A stretch of 64,000 bases of DNA, taken from the NCBI GenBank assembly GCA_036172665.1, contig CM069869.1, positions 1,178,001 to 1,242,000 of the forward strand, written 5' to 3'. Below, piece after piece: positions 12,001 through 23,213 of this stretch (position 1 is the first letter of the stretch; each line of letters opens with the position of its first letter). The stretch is from Prosopocoilus inquinatus. Its lineage: Eukaryota > Arthropoda > Insecta > Coleoptera > Lucanidae. Both the position numbers and the translations under genes were made by a program. The notes beneath the pieces were generated by a model. That model saw only the letters and a program-made list of their open reading frames with translations. It made no database searches and was not told where the DNA came from.

Positions 12001-13407
12001 GTACATAACAGGTCAGTTCTTACCTGCGGACACTGAATTGTCGTCACGGATGGGCACGACATGATACCAGCGACATATTAGCGACCAGCTTGAGTTTCGG
12101 AAATATAGGTCGTGGACAAAAAAAAAAGGAATTCTACAAATTAATTTTTAATATTTATTACCGGTTTGAAAAAAAGGTTGACGATCACGATTGTTAAATC
12201 TTGTTTTACGATCAAGAGTTTGTAGTGAATTTTAAGCTAAAAGAAAGACTCCGCTGCATCGTCTTAGCTCACGATATAAAGTGCCCTAAAGCTTAGAGAT
12301 CTTTCTGCACTTGACGGAATCGCTGCGTCGTTCTTTCGCTCCGAACATTTTGGGGAGCTGTTAGTTCTCTTAACCTTTTTTGGATGCTATCTAATCTATA
12401 GGCGAACTTTAGTTTTCTTCGCGTGCATGTTGTTGTCAAGATCAGTTGATTTTGCCGTACGAAACCTACGTTGGTTTCTTGTTTGTCCGTTGAACTGATT
12501 TGGTAAGTTTACTTATTTTCTTTCTCTTTCTTAGGGTTCTTGTTAACTTATAGGTAGTTTGTGTCCCGCTGCCCTTTACGACCAGATTTCGTCGAGGCGT
12601 TCTTTTTTTTTGAATTGCGAACTTGTACCAGACGAATGACCGTGTAAGCTACCGATGCTCTAGTTGCTCTTACCACCAGTTATTCTTCTTGCTGTTCGTT
12701 ATGAGATCACCCTGTGGTTGCTGAAGAGAACTGCGGGACTCGACTTTATCTCTGTGCGACCTTCGCACCGTGGACACCTTCACCACGAAGTAAACCCTTT
12801 CCGTTTTTGGCCTTCCGTCGTCGATGATTGTTGCGAATCGTACACTCCGAAACATTTTTTTTTTCTTCACTTGAATCTAGTTAGTTCAACTCCCGCGTTG
12901 TGTGTAATAATCAAATAATTGTCAATTGTCCTGGACAATTTAATGCTATTTAATTATTTTTAATTCATATAATTCAGTTAATTTAAATTTAATCGTTAGT
13001 TTCTTTTTTGCTTAGTTTTGAATAATTTGTTAACTTCTGAGTCAACTTTCTTAACTTTTTTTTCGAATTGTTTAAGATTTCTGTGAGACGAGGGGAAATT
13101 TCCTTACATACTTACCAATACTTTTGCTATTTCCTTGTTATGCTTTACTGAATTATCTTGGGCACCTCCACCTTTTTTTTTTTTAATTGAAGTTAATTTA
13201 TGGTTGGATGTATTAGATACCGTGGGTTTTTGTACTTCAGTTGGCGCCTACCGGTAATTAATTTTAATTGCTTTTGTGGAATTACCTTTTTTTGGTACAC
13301 TACCCCCTTTCCGAAATTTTTGAGCTTGCCGCTGGTATCACGTCGGTGTCCAACCGCGACGACAACAATTCAGTGTACGTGGGTAAGAGCTGACCTGTTA
13401 TGTGTAC
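12001..13407. mobile_element. 1.4-kb non-autonomous element with inverted-repeat ends
   Basis: The left end gtacataacaggtcag at 12001 is mirrored at the right end by ctgacctgttatgtgtac, finishing at 13407. The inverted similarity extends about 75 nt inward, to cgctggtatca at 13330. Internal open frames (12664-12918 +, 13200-13457 +) show no transposase motif, so the element is probably non-autonomous. Superfamily and target-site duplication are not clear. The internal block at 12200-12375 and the right end have relatives at 10840-11030 and 9005-9135. Confidence 0.55.
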
Positions 13408-15120
13408 CACACAATACAGAAATTTCAGGAAAAAGAAAACGATGCTTCCGTTGCTGATGTCTAAACCTAGCATTCAAAGCTGTTGCAAGCTGTTCTAATA
13501 AGTGGTTTTATTGTTGTAATGTATTCCACGATGACGTAAGAACTCTCGAATCACCTTTTCTTTCATCGCTCTTCTTTTCAGCTTCATCTTTTTTCGTCTC
13601 TGGATTAATGTAAATTTTCATGCGCATTGTTTTTGACAAACCAGCTCACTTTCCATCGATTTTCTTTACCGCAGAAATACTTTTGTAAGGGTTCGAATTT
13701 CCTGTCTGTATAAAACATTGATTTTATTTAGAATTGCGCTCTGAAATAAAGCTTTCATTCAGATTTGCAACGCCCGCTTACATAAATAACAGCTTAAAAA
13801 ATATGACGTGACTTCTTACGATAAGCGACAAAGCTGATTCACGATTGCTAAAACGAGATGCTTATATATATATAGAAAAATCACAATTGAAAGATGAACT
13901 AACTGTGTGTGCCTAATTCAACTACGCGCATGTAATATTCAAGGCCTGAAACGTGTTGTGCACTTTCCAGATTATGATTGATTCACGCTAATCTCTCTCA
14001 CTCTCAGACTGGGAATCGTGATTTATCATTTTAATTCACTGACAAACTCAACACTGGCAGAGATTAACGTGCGAAATGTGGCGGCTTTTTACAAATGTAC
14101 TCGTCGCCGCGGCGTTCGTGCACATGTGTTCAAATCGTACAGTGTGGCTTTGACAACGTTAAACTACGACGATTTTATTAAAATGAAACTGCTTTATACA
14201 AACGACAAAAATGCTTCAGAACTTGGGCCCTGCAATCTCCTTGTCACTGTCAATACGATTGTCTCTAAGGATTTTATGGGGCGGATAAATTTACAAGCAG
14301 GTGAAAAGAGACCGGGTTTTTAATCTATTAGCTTCACTCCCCTGTTAGATTTATCCATTCCAGAAATGCACTTCCAGAAACTTTCTCACCTCTTCGTGCA
14401 ATGCAATGCACGTCAAGTTGCTGTGTGAAAAGTTGATATTTGTAAAACGAGGTTTGAGTGATTGAATAACATCAATTTGTAATTTCCTTTATGAAAACCA
14501 ACGCTGTATTATTATTAAATAAACTTGGTGTTGATGCTTTAGAGTACATTTTTTTATTCCTGAAGTTATAAGGGAAATACAAAGTTTTGAAATGAAATAT
14601 CCAAGGGGTTTTAGGAAACACGAGAATGGACAGAATGCGAAATACGAAAGTGAGAGAATAATTAGGGGATACCGTCTGCACTAGGATAGTTAGAGTAAAA
14701 CCAGATAAGATGGTTTGGATATCCGGGGCGTATGAACACGAACACACCGGTCAAGCCGGTGTCGGAGGCAAGAGTTTGAGAAAAGAGGCATAGAGAAAGG
14801 CCAATTAAAACATGGAACAAAAACATTGAAGAGATTGTTTTTTTGAAAAAGAGGAATAACAGGTACGGCTGCAAGGGTATTGACAGACGATAAAAAAAAA
14901 GATGTGGATCAAGTATGTTCAAGGACGTAAAGATTGGTTACACGTACCTTACACCTTTGGGTTCTACAAAACTGAAGTACATTTCTGACCGGACAGTTAA
15001 AAAGAGGCTACGAAAATAATCCACGTTGTTTTCTTGTAATGCAGAAGACCAGATGAGCGATATTCCTCCGCCATTGTGCAGCAAATTGAGAAATTCGCAG
15101 TACACTGGTTCGAGGATGAT
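13408..15120. other. No gene recognised
   Basis: Open frames such as 14018-14323 (+), 14472-14747 (-) and 14662-14922 (-) show no recognisable domains. A short TA run lies at about 13865. No TIR or RNA gene seen. Confidence 0.45.
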
Positions 15121-15121
15121 A

Positions 15122-15242
15122 GCACAAGACACTTATGCGAGGGGCGGAGTGAACAAGACACTTGTTCGAGGGAGGTGGCACAAGACACTTATGTCAGGGG
15201 CGGTGTGAACAAGACACTTGCTCGGGAGAGGTAGCACAAGAC
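15122..15242 (+). repeat. 56-bp minisatellite, just over two units
   Basis: Units start at 15122, 15178 and 15234 (partial) with gcacaagac. Each unit is itself a doublet of about 28-bp halves sharing acaagacactt and a purine/G-rich second half. The overlapping open frames on both strands here are products of this repetition. Confidence 0.85.
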
Positions 15243-15344
15243 GGTAAAGTCTTGAATGCAACCTAATATGTAAACTCAGGTACCATAAGGTACCTGCTAT
15301 ATTTGGAAATGAAGCTTGCAATTTTCTACAAAGTTTGGCTTGTT

Positions 15345-15530
15345 GTAAGTCCCGATTTTAATCCCATCGAGAACCTTTGGAATATACTTGAAAAAAAGAG
15401 GTGGCAAGCATGCAACTAAGACAGAGCAATTAGCAGAAACACTGATTGGAGAATAGGAAAATATCTCAAGAAGAGTTGCGAAGCTTGGTGTACCTAAAAG
15501 TCAGGCTTTTCTTGACGCCAAAGGATCATG
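15345..15530 (+). pseudogene. Tc1-like transposase C-terminal remnant
   Basis: From 15348 the plus strand encodes SPDFNPIENLWNILEKK, the signature around the last catalytic acidic residue of Tc1-like DD34E transposases. After a frame change it is followed by a TKTEQLAETL stretch, then RRVAKL and finally FLDAKG, the order expected of the C-terminus. Stops and at least one frameshift make it dead. No inverted repeats were found next to it. Confidence 0.75.
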
Positions 15531-17004
15531 ACAGAGGATTATAAGGTAATACGACAGCGTATTCCGTACGGGCACACTTTAATGTCCGATAGGTGTTATG
15601 TCAAGCGCAAGGCATAAACACTATTCTCTCTCGCATATTGACGTTTTGCTTCCCTGCTTTCAGCTATCTCTCTCGCACATTATTCTTACGATCTCCCGCA
15701 CATACCAATGTACAGATGAATGCTCTGGCGGATCATCTATCTTACTGTTATGTACTGTGCAAGGCAGCAAGGGTTCACCCATTGTGGTCGTTAGTACACA
15801 TTAAGGAATACACTAATCAGTAAACAAATCTTCCTTTCATCCATGGAATTGTTTATTAAACCTTGAAACAAATATATTTAGATAGACAAGTCTGACAAGG
15901 TGTAAATTAATATGTAATTAAACACCGCACGAATAAGGAAATAAAAATGTGTTTACTTAATTGAGGTAGGATGTCTTGTTTGTCCCCGTATATCATCCTG
16001 TAAAAAAAAACCAGTTAGATGCGGTAAATAATCCAGCCGGATTGATTTACTTAATGCGGGTAGAAAACAAGTTTTAATTAAATTTAATGAATGCAGTCAG
16101 TCAATCGATGGCGTCGACTGCGGCCGGCGGCGGCGGCGGAGTGAAGAGCATAATGAATTAATCCGCGGTGAAAAAAACACACGGATATCACTTCGCACAA
16201 GAAGAATACCATACAGAAAACTGTAACGAATAGGCGTCGTTTGTCGAGGGGGGCAGCAGCATTACGTGGGTTTCCGCAGTATTGAGCGGTCGACGATGCG
16301 AGTCCCCTTCGTACTCTCGTGTTTACATAACATGACGCTGAATAGCCTCTTCGTCTGGATCCTATCGTAAGCACCACTTTCCAATGCGGAAGGACGATAA
16401 GAAAGGTGCTCCGAAGTGAGCAAAACACACTGTGTCACGTGTTTAGCGTAGGTTTTTTTCTTTTTTCGAGAGATGATGAGACTGTAGATTATCTGTTGCG
16501 CGCAGAAAAAAGGAACGCGGTCAGATAAGCGGTTCCTCAAGCATGAAATCTTTTGAGGACCCTTTTATATATATATAGCGGGGCAAAGAAATTTTAATGT
16601 TCGTACGAAAGAAAAAAACACACACACACATAGAAAAAAGCAATTTAATTTTGCTCGGGTGTCACTCACGACGGAACATGTCACTTAGTTTTTCTATCGA
16701 TTTTATCTGGTTGAGTCGTTTATCCTTCTACACTTTCCTCTCCCTTCTTGTACGTGCACTAAAAAGTTTACTATCTTTTTCAATATTTTATACTTTATCG
16801 CGATTTATATTTTTATTTCAGAACCACAACGAAGTTCTCCGGGTTGCAACAAAATTTTTATTATGTAACATGTTTGAGGCTGTTGACGTGAAAGTTTTTG
16901 TTGATTTTACATTAAATAACCTTACATCTAATTCTTGTTAACTAAAATCTGTATAATATACAACGTGAAAAGTCTATTTTCGGTATGTCTATGCATCCTC
17001 GATA
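15531..17004. other. No gene recognised; short simple repeats
   Basis: A (CGG)n-like run lies at about 16119-16140, a TA run at 16568 and an (AC)n run at 16618-16630. Open frames on both strands between 16084 and 16941 have no recognisable domain. Confidence 0.45.
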
Positions 17005-17421
17005 TGTCTGTAAAACACGAGCGTGTTTGTTTATATTTTTGGTTTGGTACCATGATACTGAGGTGTGTTTGACCCAGGCAGGCAAAGAGAAGGAAAAGAT
17101 TACGACAGTCTGCCGAGGGTTAACGCGAAGGATAAACGTATCCATAAAGGCATTCATGAGTCGGGCCGCGAGTGTGGTGTTTAAAGGTGCAGTCGATTTG
17201 ATAAAAGCTGTCCGCGAAATATTAGCCTGGAGGAGGCAATGGTTATATGTAATGAGCGCGATGTGTTGCCGGACATGACCTAGAGAGTTACCTGCGGAAT
17301 ATGACCTTAGGTGCCATGTATGGCAGAAGTAATAAGGCGGCATCCTCATTATTGGCAATGCGGTATGAGGGTCGTACAGGGAGTTATTCTGGTAGCAGAA
17401 TATTGTCCTGGTGGCTGTGCA
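17005..17421 (+). repeat. Family G repeat, 5' part (interrupted copy)
   Basis: Matches the 5' half of the copy at 44839-45833: acgagcgtgtttgtttatat, then gattacg..cagtctg, gcgaaggataaacgta, gcgaaatattagcctggagg and a tgtcctggtggctgtg end. It stops at about 17421, and the family resumes at about 20460 in the same orientation, so the copy is split by an insertion. Confidence 0.8.
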
Positions 17422-17562
17422 CAGTGGTACAAAACGTACTTTTCCGTACTAAAAATCCATAACTTCAAAAAAAAGTACTTCATGAAATTTAAATTTGGCA
17501 CAAATGTCAAGAGGTGTACGAAAAATAGAATTAAGGAGCAAACATACTATACAGTTGATGTA

Positions 17563-17912
17563 CAGGGTGTTGAAAAAATTATTTTGTATTCGTGTATAAT
17601 GATTAAGGAAAATCGATAATAATTAATTTTAAAATAAATCAGATTCTCTTCCTCTTAAATAATTTTTAACCTGTATCATAATTTTAGTTTTGGACAAATA
17701 TCATTATTATTCATAGAGCATCAATAAAAGTATCGTATCTATTAACTGAATACGGATTTCTTTTTCACAGATTAGCACTTTCGTACAGAAAAATTAGTTA
17801 TACTTTTGTAACAGAAATATATAAGGAAATTTAATTCGAACTTCTGCTCTTTATGGAGGAAGGGATGGGATACTATTACTAAGCCACTATTTGCCTTTTT
17901 TCCAACACCCCG
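17563..17912. mobile_element. 350-bp MITE, TIR CAGGGTGTTG, TA duplication
   Basis: The left end CAGGGTGTTGAAAAAA is mirrored by TTTTTTCCAACACCCCG at the right end. TA dinucleotides flank both ends (17561-17562, 17913-17914). There is no coding capacity. The TA target suggests Tc1/mariner-type mobilisation. Related single ends (aacaccctgta) occur near 2248 and 39713. Confidence 0.6.
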
Positions 17913-18669
17913 TATATATAAGATTCTAAAAACATTTTGCCTTGATAAAACTTGAGGTATACTTCAATATCTTCATTAAAAAGAAAACAAAATAAATTAC
18001 AAAACACGCCATTCGATTTAAGAAGTATAAAGTGAGAATGAATTAAATCATAAATTTTTTACTTCTACAATTTATTTGTTTGCGAATTTATTAAAAATAG
18101 CAACTAATAACAATGTAATAATAATAAAAAATAATAACAACAATAAAAGGGATGCTGGCATTACGCGCGTTGGTAAAGAGAACGTTAGTAAAACTTATTA
18201 AACAAGTTTTAATTAAATAGACGAATTTCGAAAATTTGAAAGTGATTAAATAAACGTTTTTTCTTCATCTTCAAAAAGTTGAAAAGTTTTCTAATTGCGT
18301 AATTTGTTTTCCACTTGCAGTAAATACAATAGATTAACATTTTAATTTTTAGTTCATGCATTGTGAGAATAATAATTAATTACTATTATTTAACAACTTT
18401 TTCAATGAAAAGATAGTTCACAAGTACTAAAGAAACTGCCAAACTATTTTTGATATTTGCCAAAAATTTGTGTACAACATGGGCAAGCCATCTCGATTTA
18501 AAGTATAAAAAATTTCCTAATTAATGAGCAACTTAAATACATGATAACAACAAAAGGTGCGAGAAGGTGCAGCTAAATTTTATGTAAAACAATTCTTAGA
18601 CGTTTGTTCATTATGTGAACATAAATTTTAAGGTGCCGGCAAATGCCGATAATAACCAAAAATCTACAT

Positions 18670-20105
18670 ATTTAATAATAATAATAATAATAATAATAAA
18701 TTCCTTTATTGTACACAGGCCATTTACAAAAATGGATGTACACGTCAAAAAATTGTATAAAACATAAAACATTAAAGGACGAATACACAAGAATGCAGTC
18801 ACTAACAGTGTTGCGTTAGAATACTTTGTCCGCTAAAAATTCGGCAACAGAGTAGTATGCTTTTTCTGAGAGCATTTTCTTAACTGTTCGTTTAAAAGTT
18901 GAGGAATCAGCAGTTCGCAACGAATCGGGCAATTTATTAAAAAACTTCCTGCCCATAAAACTTGGAGAATTTTCGAATTTGGTGGACTTGTGACCGGGGA
19001 CAGAAAATAAGTTTTTCGTCCGTGTGTTGTAATCATGAAAATGGGAATTAGTAAAAAATTGACCCCCATTGGCTTTAGCAAATTGTAAACATTTGTAAAT
19101 ATAAATTGCAGGAAACGTTAGCAAACTGTGTTTCTTGAATGTATCACGACATGATTGTCTGGGTTTCAAATTAAATATCAGGCGGATCAATCTCTTTTGG
19201 GCGATAAAAACTCTGGAGCAGTTGGTTGCATTTCCCCATAGAATTACATTGTAACTTAAATAACTGTATCCCAGAGCATAGTACATGTCGAGCAATTGAT
19301 CGTTATTGATAACAGTTTTTATATGTAGGATAGCAAAGTGGATTCTATTCAAATGCTTGCATACATTGTTAATTTGTTCTTGCCAGTTAAGCTGTTCGTC
19401 TACATAAATGCCGAGAAGTTTAGTGGAGAGTCTTGCAGCAATAGATGTGCCATTTACATTAAACTCTGTGCCGCCGGGATTCTTTCTGTTGTAGAATTGC
19501 AATACACACGTTTTACTAACATTGAGGATAAGCCTATTCTTGAAACACCAATCGCCAAATTGCGCCGAGACATTGGTAACTTTAGCTCTGAGTTCCTCAG
19601 GGGTCCGTGCAGTGACAGCCATAGACGTGTCGTCCGCAAATATAGTGATATGATCAGCATTAACATAATCAACAACGTCGTTAATGTAAAGCAGAAAGAT
19701 AAGGGGTCTCAGTACGGACCCTTGAGGAACTCCATAATCTACATCAAATTGAGACGAACAAATATTGTCAATTTTAACACAAAGTTTGCGGGCGTTAAGA
19801 TAAGACATGAACCAATTCAGAACATTACCTCTAATGCCTATATTATACAGTTTATCGCCAATGAAAGTGATGTCGAGACAATCAAAGGCACGAGTCAGAT
19901 CGAGAAAGAGACCCGCGACGAAGTGACCATCATCAACATTTTTGTATATAAATTCCAGAAAATCAGTCGCGGCTCCCTCGGTCGATCTACCCGTGCGAAA
20001 GCCGTGTTGACAGTTACAGAGTAATTTACATTTACTAATGAACGTTAGTAAACGATTATACATTACTTTCTCGAAAACTTTATTTATTAATCTGCATTCA
20101 AAAAA
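18670..20105 (-). mobile_element. 5'-truncated non-LTR retrotransposon with (TTA)n tail
   Basis: The minus-strand element consists of a reverse transcriptase open frame (20063-18816, readable upstream to about 20100), a short 3' UTR and a (TTA)n microsatellite tail at about 18672-18701. The endonuclease and the N-terminal part of reverse transcriptase are missing through 5' truncation. No clear target-site duplication was found. Confidence 0.85.
18816..20063 (-). CDS. Non-LTR retrotransposon reverse transcriptase (C-terminal 415 codons)
   Basis: RNA-directed DNA polymerase part of a LINE ORF2, uninterrupted for 415 codons to its natural stop. Motifs in order: HGFRTGRSTEG (about residue 20), motif A FLDLTRAFDCLD (53-64) with the catalytic aspartate, motif B YGVPQGSVL (110-118) and motif C FADDTSMAV (142-150). 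The thumb and C-terminal region follow, with LGIYVDEQLNW and FIAQKRLIRLIF. Motif B has GSVLRPL where most relatives have GSVLGPL, which may impair it. The N-terminal domains are absent, so the frame cannot mobilise itself. The chosen start is just the first Met; the frame stays open a further dozen codons upstream until truncation. The 228-codon frame on the opposite strand (19338-20024) is a shadow. Confidence 0.85.
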   Translation of the reverse strand: MYNRLLTFISKCKLLCNCQHGFRTGRSTEGAATDFLEFIYKNVDDGHFVAGLFLDLTRAFDCLDITFIGDKLYNIGIRGNVLNWFMSYLNARKLCVKIDNICSSQFDVDYGVPQGSVLRPLIFLLYINDVVDYVNADHITIFADDTSMAVTARTPEELRAKVTNVSAQFGDWCFKNRLILNVSKTCVLQFYNRKNPGGTEFNVNGTSIAARLSTKLLGIYVDEQLNWQEQINNVCKHLNRIHFAILHIKTVINNDQLLDMYYALGYSYLSYNVILWGNATNCSRVFIAQKRLIRLIFNLKPRQSCRDTFKKHSLLTFPAIYIYKCLQFAKANGGQFFTNSHFHDYNTRTKNLFSVPGHKSTKFENSPSFMGRKFFNKLPDSLRTADSSTFKRTVKKMLSEKAYYSVAEFLADKVF

Positions 20106-20459
20106 GAACTCTCAATGTAAAGGCTTTAAAATTAGAATGAAATAAATTTCAACTAACCATTTCTATAATCTACTATAGGTAACGTATTTTTAAAAAGAAC
20201 TATTAAATTTGTCAAAGCTATTTACACAGATGATATTTTAAAGGTAATAAAAACAGATTAAAAAGTGTCATTTAATAACCTGACATGTTACCTCTTTTTA
20301 ACGGGCTAAAAATTATAAAAAACAAATTCGTAATGGGTTAAATTATATTTTTTTTTAATAAATTGGAATATTAAGTATGCGACTATAAATGTTGTGCTAA
20401 CAAATTATACAATTGATGAAAAGTACTTTTGGCACGATTTACTTCCTAATGTCCCACTG

Positions 20460-20733
20460 TGCGGTGGTCCGATGCGTTGTCAAGAGGATGTTATCGTGCA
20501 CCCGCATACGGTATCCCGGAGCTTGTCGCGGGGACAAGCAGCACTGATGAGGAGCATAGCACCGTCAAGACAGTTAGCTATATTCTCTATTCATTATGAA
20601 TACGAATACAGTTGGTTGTATTCCTGACCAGATGGTACCATTGAGCTATCCAGAACGGCCTGATATGATCTTGTCGCCGGAGTGGCGCTTGACGCTCACG
20701 CAGTCGGCGACTCAACTGATCCTGAGAACGTAT
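20460..20733 (+). repeat. Family G repeat, middle part (interrupted copy)
   Basis: Continues family G after the first insertion: gaggatgttatcgtgcac, a gcggggacaagcagcac segment, gttggttgtattcctgacc and cctgagaacgtat, matching 45290-45550. It ends at the GTAT (20730-20733) that is repeated on the far side of the next insertion. Confidence 0.8.
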
Positions 20734-21230
20734 TGTAATATAACGTGATGTTGGTGGTGGCCCCAAATTGTTTATCGAGCTCTTCTTATGTTGGATTTTT
20801 TTCTGCGCTCTTCAGGGTATATCGGGGGTTCTTCAAAACTCGATGCGAATGGATGCCCTGATCAGCCAGGTCACCAATAGCTATTGCTTCTAGCGAAACC
20901 TCAGACTCCAGCCGTCCTGTGTTACCAGACGCTCGTTTTTGTATGCATCGGACCGTATCATGAGGGGATCAGACTCGTGAGCGACGCTTTAACAAACCAT
21001 CACCATCGCACTCCTGTCTCTAATAATATAGGCCTGTGTTGTGTACGTAAGTGTGTGTGTATGAGGGGGTTCTGATGTCGGTGGTAGTCGCCCTTGAGCT
21101 TCCATCGCTGATCTTTTATTTGTTGAAAGGAGAGCAGAATTGAGAAACGGTGTTGGTTACTTTTTTAAACAAAATCCAAATTCTCGAACAACTGTTTTAT
21201 TCACCTTGCTTACAAGTGCTTAAATCGCCT

Positions 21231-21360
21231 AGGGCCGGTATTTCAGTAACAAGTTAACTTTAACCTTCAGTTTATTGCCATGGAAACAATTGCCTTCGCA
21301 TTTGTTGTCATGGAAATAAACCAAAAGTTAGGGTTAACCTGTGATTGAAAAACCGGGCCT
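21231..21360. mobile_element. 130-bp MITE, family GGGCCGG (copy 1)
   Basis: The left end aGGGCCGGTatttcag and the right end gaaaaACCGGGCCt are inverted repeats. Inside are two facing arms containing gttaactttaacc and gggttaacctg around a ccatggaaacaattg centre. Two further copies lie at 23086-23213 and 26146-26273. Confidence 0.8.
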
Positions 21361-21910
21361 TACAGAATTAATTTGCTTATCCCGCTTGCTGGTTGAAATT
21401 GCTCAAAATTAATTTTTTGTCGCGTCTTGATCGAAGCAAAAATTAAAATTTCTCGCTTTGAACGCGGGATTTATAGCCGTACAAATTGCCGTAACCCTAG
21501 CAACGAGTTGAAACTGAAACTGTGTCTTTCGCAGCGCCAACTACTTGTTACTAGGTTCGAACTAAAACTCAGTTGGCACTAACAATCAATTGTCAATCAC
21601 ATTTGTCATTTCTGTAGCACATTGCTAAACCAAAATGGACATATACAGTATTTTGACTAAAAATCAAACTACATCTGCACTAACTACTACAAAAAATATG
21701 GTAAGTATCGTATCTTAACTATTTCGTACAATTATATCCTATTTCCTATGCTACATATTTGTATATTCGAATAACACTTACAACCTAACCTTAAAATCTA
21801 TAGCGTCCTTCGCACTTACATATCGTGACCGTCATTTTTCCGCAAGTTAATGTCTTTCACATTTCAGTTCGCAAACCCATCGTTTAAATGTTCGTCACAC
21901 AACCTTCGGA

Positions 21911-22302
21911 CTCTTATTTTCGAATTGAGGGAACAAACTCGCAAGAGAACGTGACGTCAAAATGACGTAATTCTCTTACGATTTATATTAGGTGCTTTCT
22001 TTCGCTTACAAAATCATGATCCAAACGTGTTTTGATTCAAAAACAGACATTCTTTTCTTTGAATTTCTTCATTTTTAAAACTTGTTTGGATTGAATTATG
22101 GTTATTTACAAATGCACTGTCAATCAGAAAGTCAAGTCAAGGTGTTTTGTTGCAACGACTACGAAATTCAGGTCCACACTATTCGGAACAAGATTCAAAC
22201 TTTTAAGCGAAAGAACGCACATATTGTTTTGAGTGAGAACGGACATCATTTTGACGTCACGTTCTCTCGCGAGTTTGTTCCCTCAATTCGAGAATAAGAC
22301 TC
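21911..22302. mobile_element. 390-bp MITE with long (about 100-nt) inverted arms
   Basis: The left arm runs from ctcttattttcgaattgagg through gaacaaactcgcaagagaac and gtgacgtcaaaatgacgt. It is mirrored at the right by acgtcacgttctctcgcgag, tttgttccctcaattcg and agaataagac. The inverted similarity extends to ctttcgctta on the inner side. No coding capacity; exact ends and target duplication uncertain. Confidence 0.75.
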
Positions 22303-22748
22303 CTGGTAGTCTACCAACTGGTTCGAACACTAAACTTGGCATAACCCGAACTCGCCTTCCGTTTTCAAGGTAAACCAAACGTCGCCTTCCAGGTTTCACA
22401 TTGCCTGGGACGATTGCCAATGCCTCGCCGTGACTGAATGATGTGGCCGCCTGCATGTCCTGGCTAACCATGTCGCGAATTGCTTCTAGTTTGTCCACAC
22501 TTTACACCGCTTCACTAAGTCATCGTATTCATCGGAGATGCTTATTTGGATTAGAGAATTGCGATAGGATCGAAAGGAATACGGTGTGTTTCGAGTAACA
22601 GTTTAAAAAAATGTAGATTAAAATGTCACTTGGTTTTCCGTTACAACTCTTCTGTTATCGACGATGGCTTACTGGCTGCCTCAAGCTGAACCGTTCTCTG
22701 CTGTTCGTATTTGTACTATTTGACCTTATTGAGGTAATTATCACCACA

Positions 22749-23085
22749 GTATGCTTGGGAGGCAACGGATGCTGATATCCACGGGGTGGGAGTATATCCA
22801 CAAGTGAATGTGAGGGTAAATGCATGCGAAGATAAGATGTCAAAGGGCGAGGATGTCGTTCAATATCATTGTGAGGGAGCTGCAGCTTCTAGAATCGCCG
22901 CGGAAGCGGGCGGGGCCGGATAAACGACTCCGGTAAGTGAAATGGATGCTCGTAAAGGATTACTTGTGATTTGCATGGCCCTTACCGAATTGAAATGCGA
23001 TGCCCGGAAGCTAAGACGTTTACCCTCAGTCCTTGTTGCGGTCAGGGAAGCGAGAAAGAAAGAATACAGAGAATGAGAGGTCTGA
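22749..23085 (+). repeat. Family G repeat, 3' part (interrupted copy)
   Basis: Resumes at GTATgcttggg and continues with atatccac..gtgaatgtgaggg, gcgaagataag, gggagctgcagcttctag, gggcggggccgg and the gaaagcgagaaag-type end, matching 45550-45833 and, inverted, 42786-43140. A GGGCCGG-type MITE begins at its 3' edge. Confidence 0.8.
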
Positions 23086-23213
23086 GGCTCGGTTTTTCAA
23101 TCACGGGTTAACCCTAACTATCGGTTTATTTCCATGGTAACAAGTACGAAGACAATTGTTTGTATGGCAATAAACTGAAGGTTAAAGTTAACTTGTGATT
23201 GAAAAACCGGTCC
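23086..23213. mobile_element. GGGCCGG-type MITE (copy 2)
   Basis: Begins ggctcggtttttcaatcac and ends gtgattgaaaaaccggtcc, with the same internal arms and central ccatggtaac as the copy at 21231-21360. Confidence 0.8.

Larger units (their letters stand above)
17422..20459. mobile_element. Insertion splitting family G (possible hAT-like element carrying a LINE)
   Basis: The inserted DNA begins CAGTGGTACA at 17422 and its right end reads TGTCCCACTG to 20459, giving possible hAT-style inverted ends. A short direct repeat, CTGTGC, lies at 17415-17420 and 20457-20462, so the exact boundaries are uncertain. Inside are a CAGGGTGTTG MITE (17563-17912) and a LINE (18670-20105). Removing both leaves about 1.3 kb with no transposase motif. 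Confidence 0.45.
20734..22748. mobile_element. 2.0-kb insertion with TG...CA ends and 4-bp GTAT duplication
   Basis: In intact family G copies the sequence runs gagaacGTATgctc. Here GTAT is present at 20730-20733 and again at 22749-22752, with 2015 bp between that begin TGTAATATAAC and end TATCACCACA. TG/CA ends and a short duplication fit an LTR-type integrase product. I could not find the two LTRs or any pol domain, so a solo LTR or another element type remains possible. It carries two MITEs (21231-21360, 21911-22302). A 71-codon minus frame at 22283-22498 has no recognised domain. Confidence 0.6.

Noticed and set aside
16084..16540. Minus-strand frames of 114 and 92 codons with a (CGG)n run
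   Set aside because: No recognisable domain, no supporting splice or start context, and two overlapping frames. Likely chance in GC-richer DNA.
19338..20024. 228-codon plus-strand frame
   Set aside because: Opposite-strand shadow of the LINE reverse transcriptase at 18816-20063, which has clear catalytic motifs.
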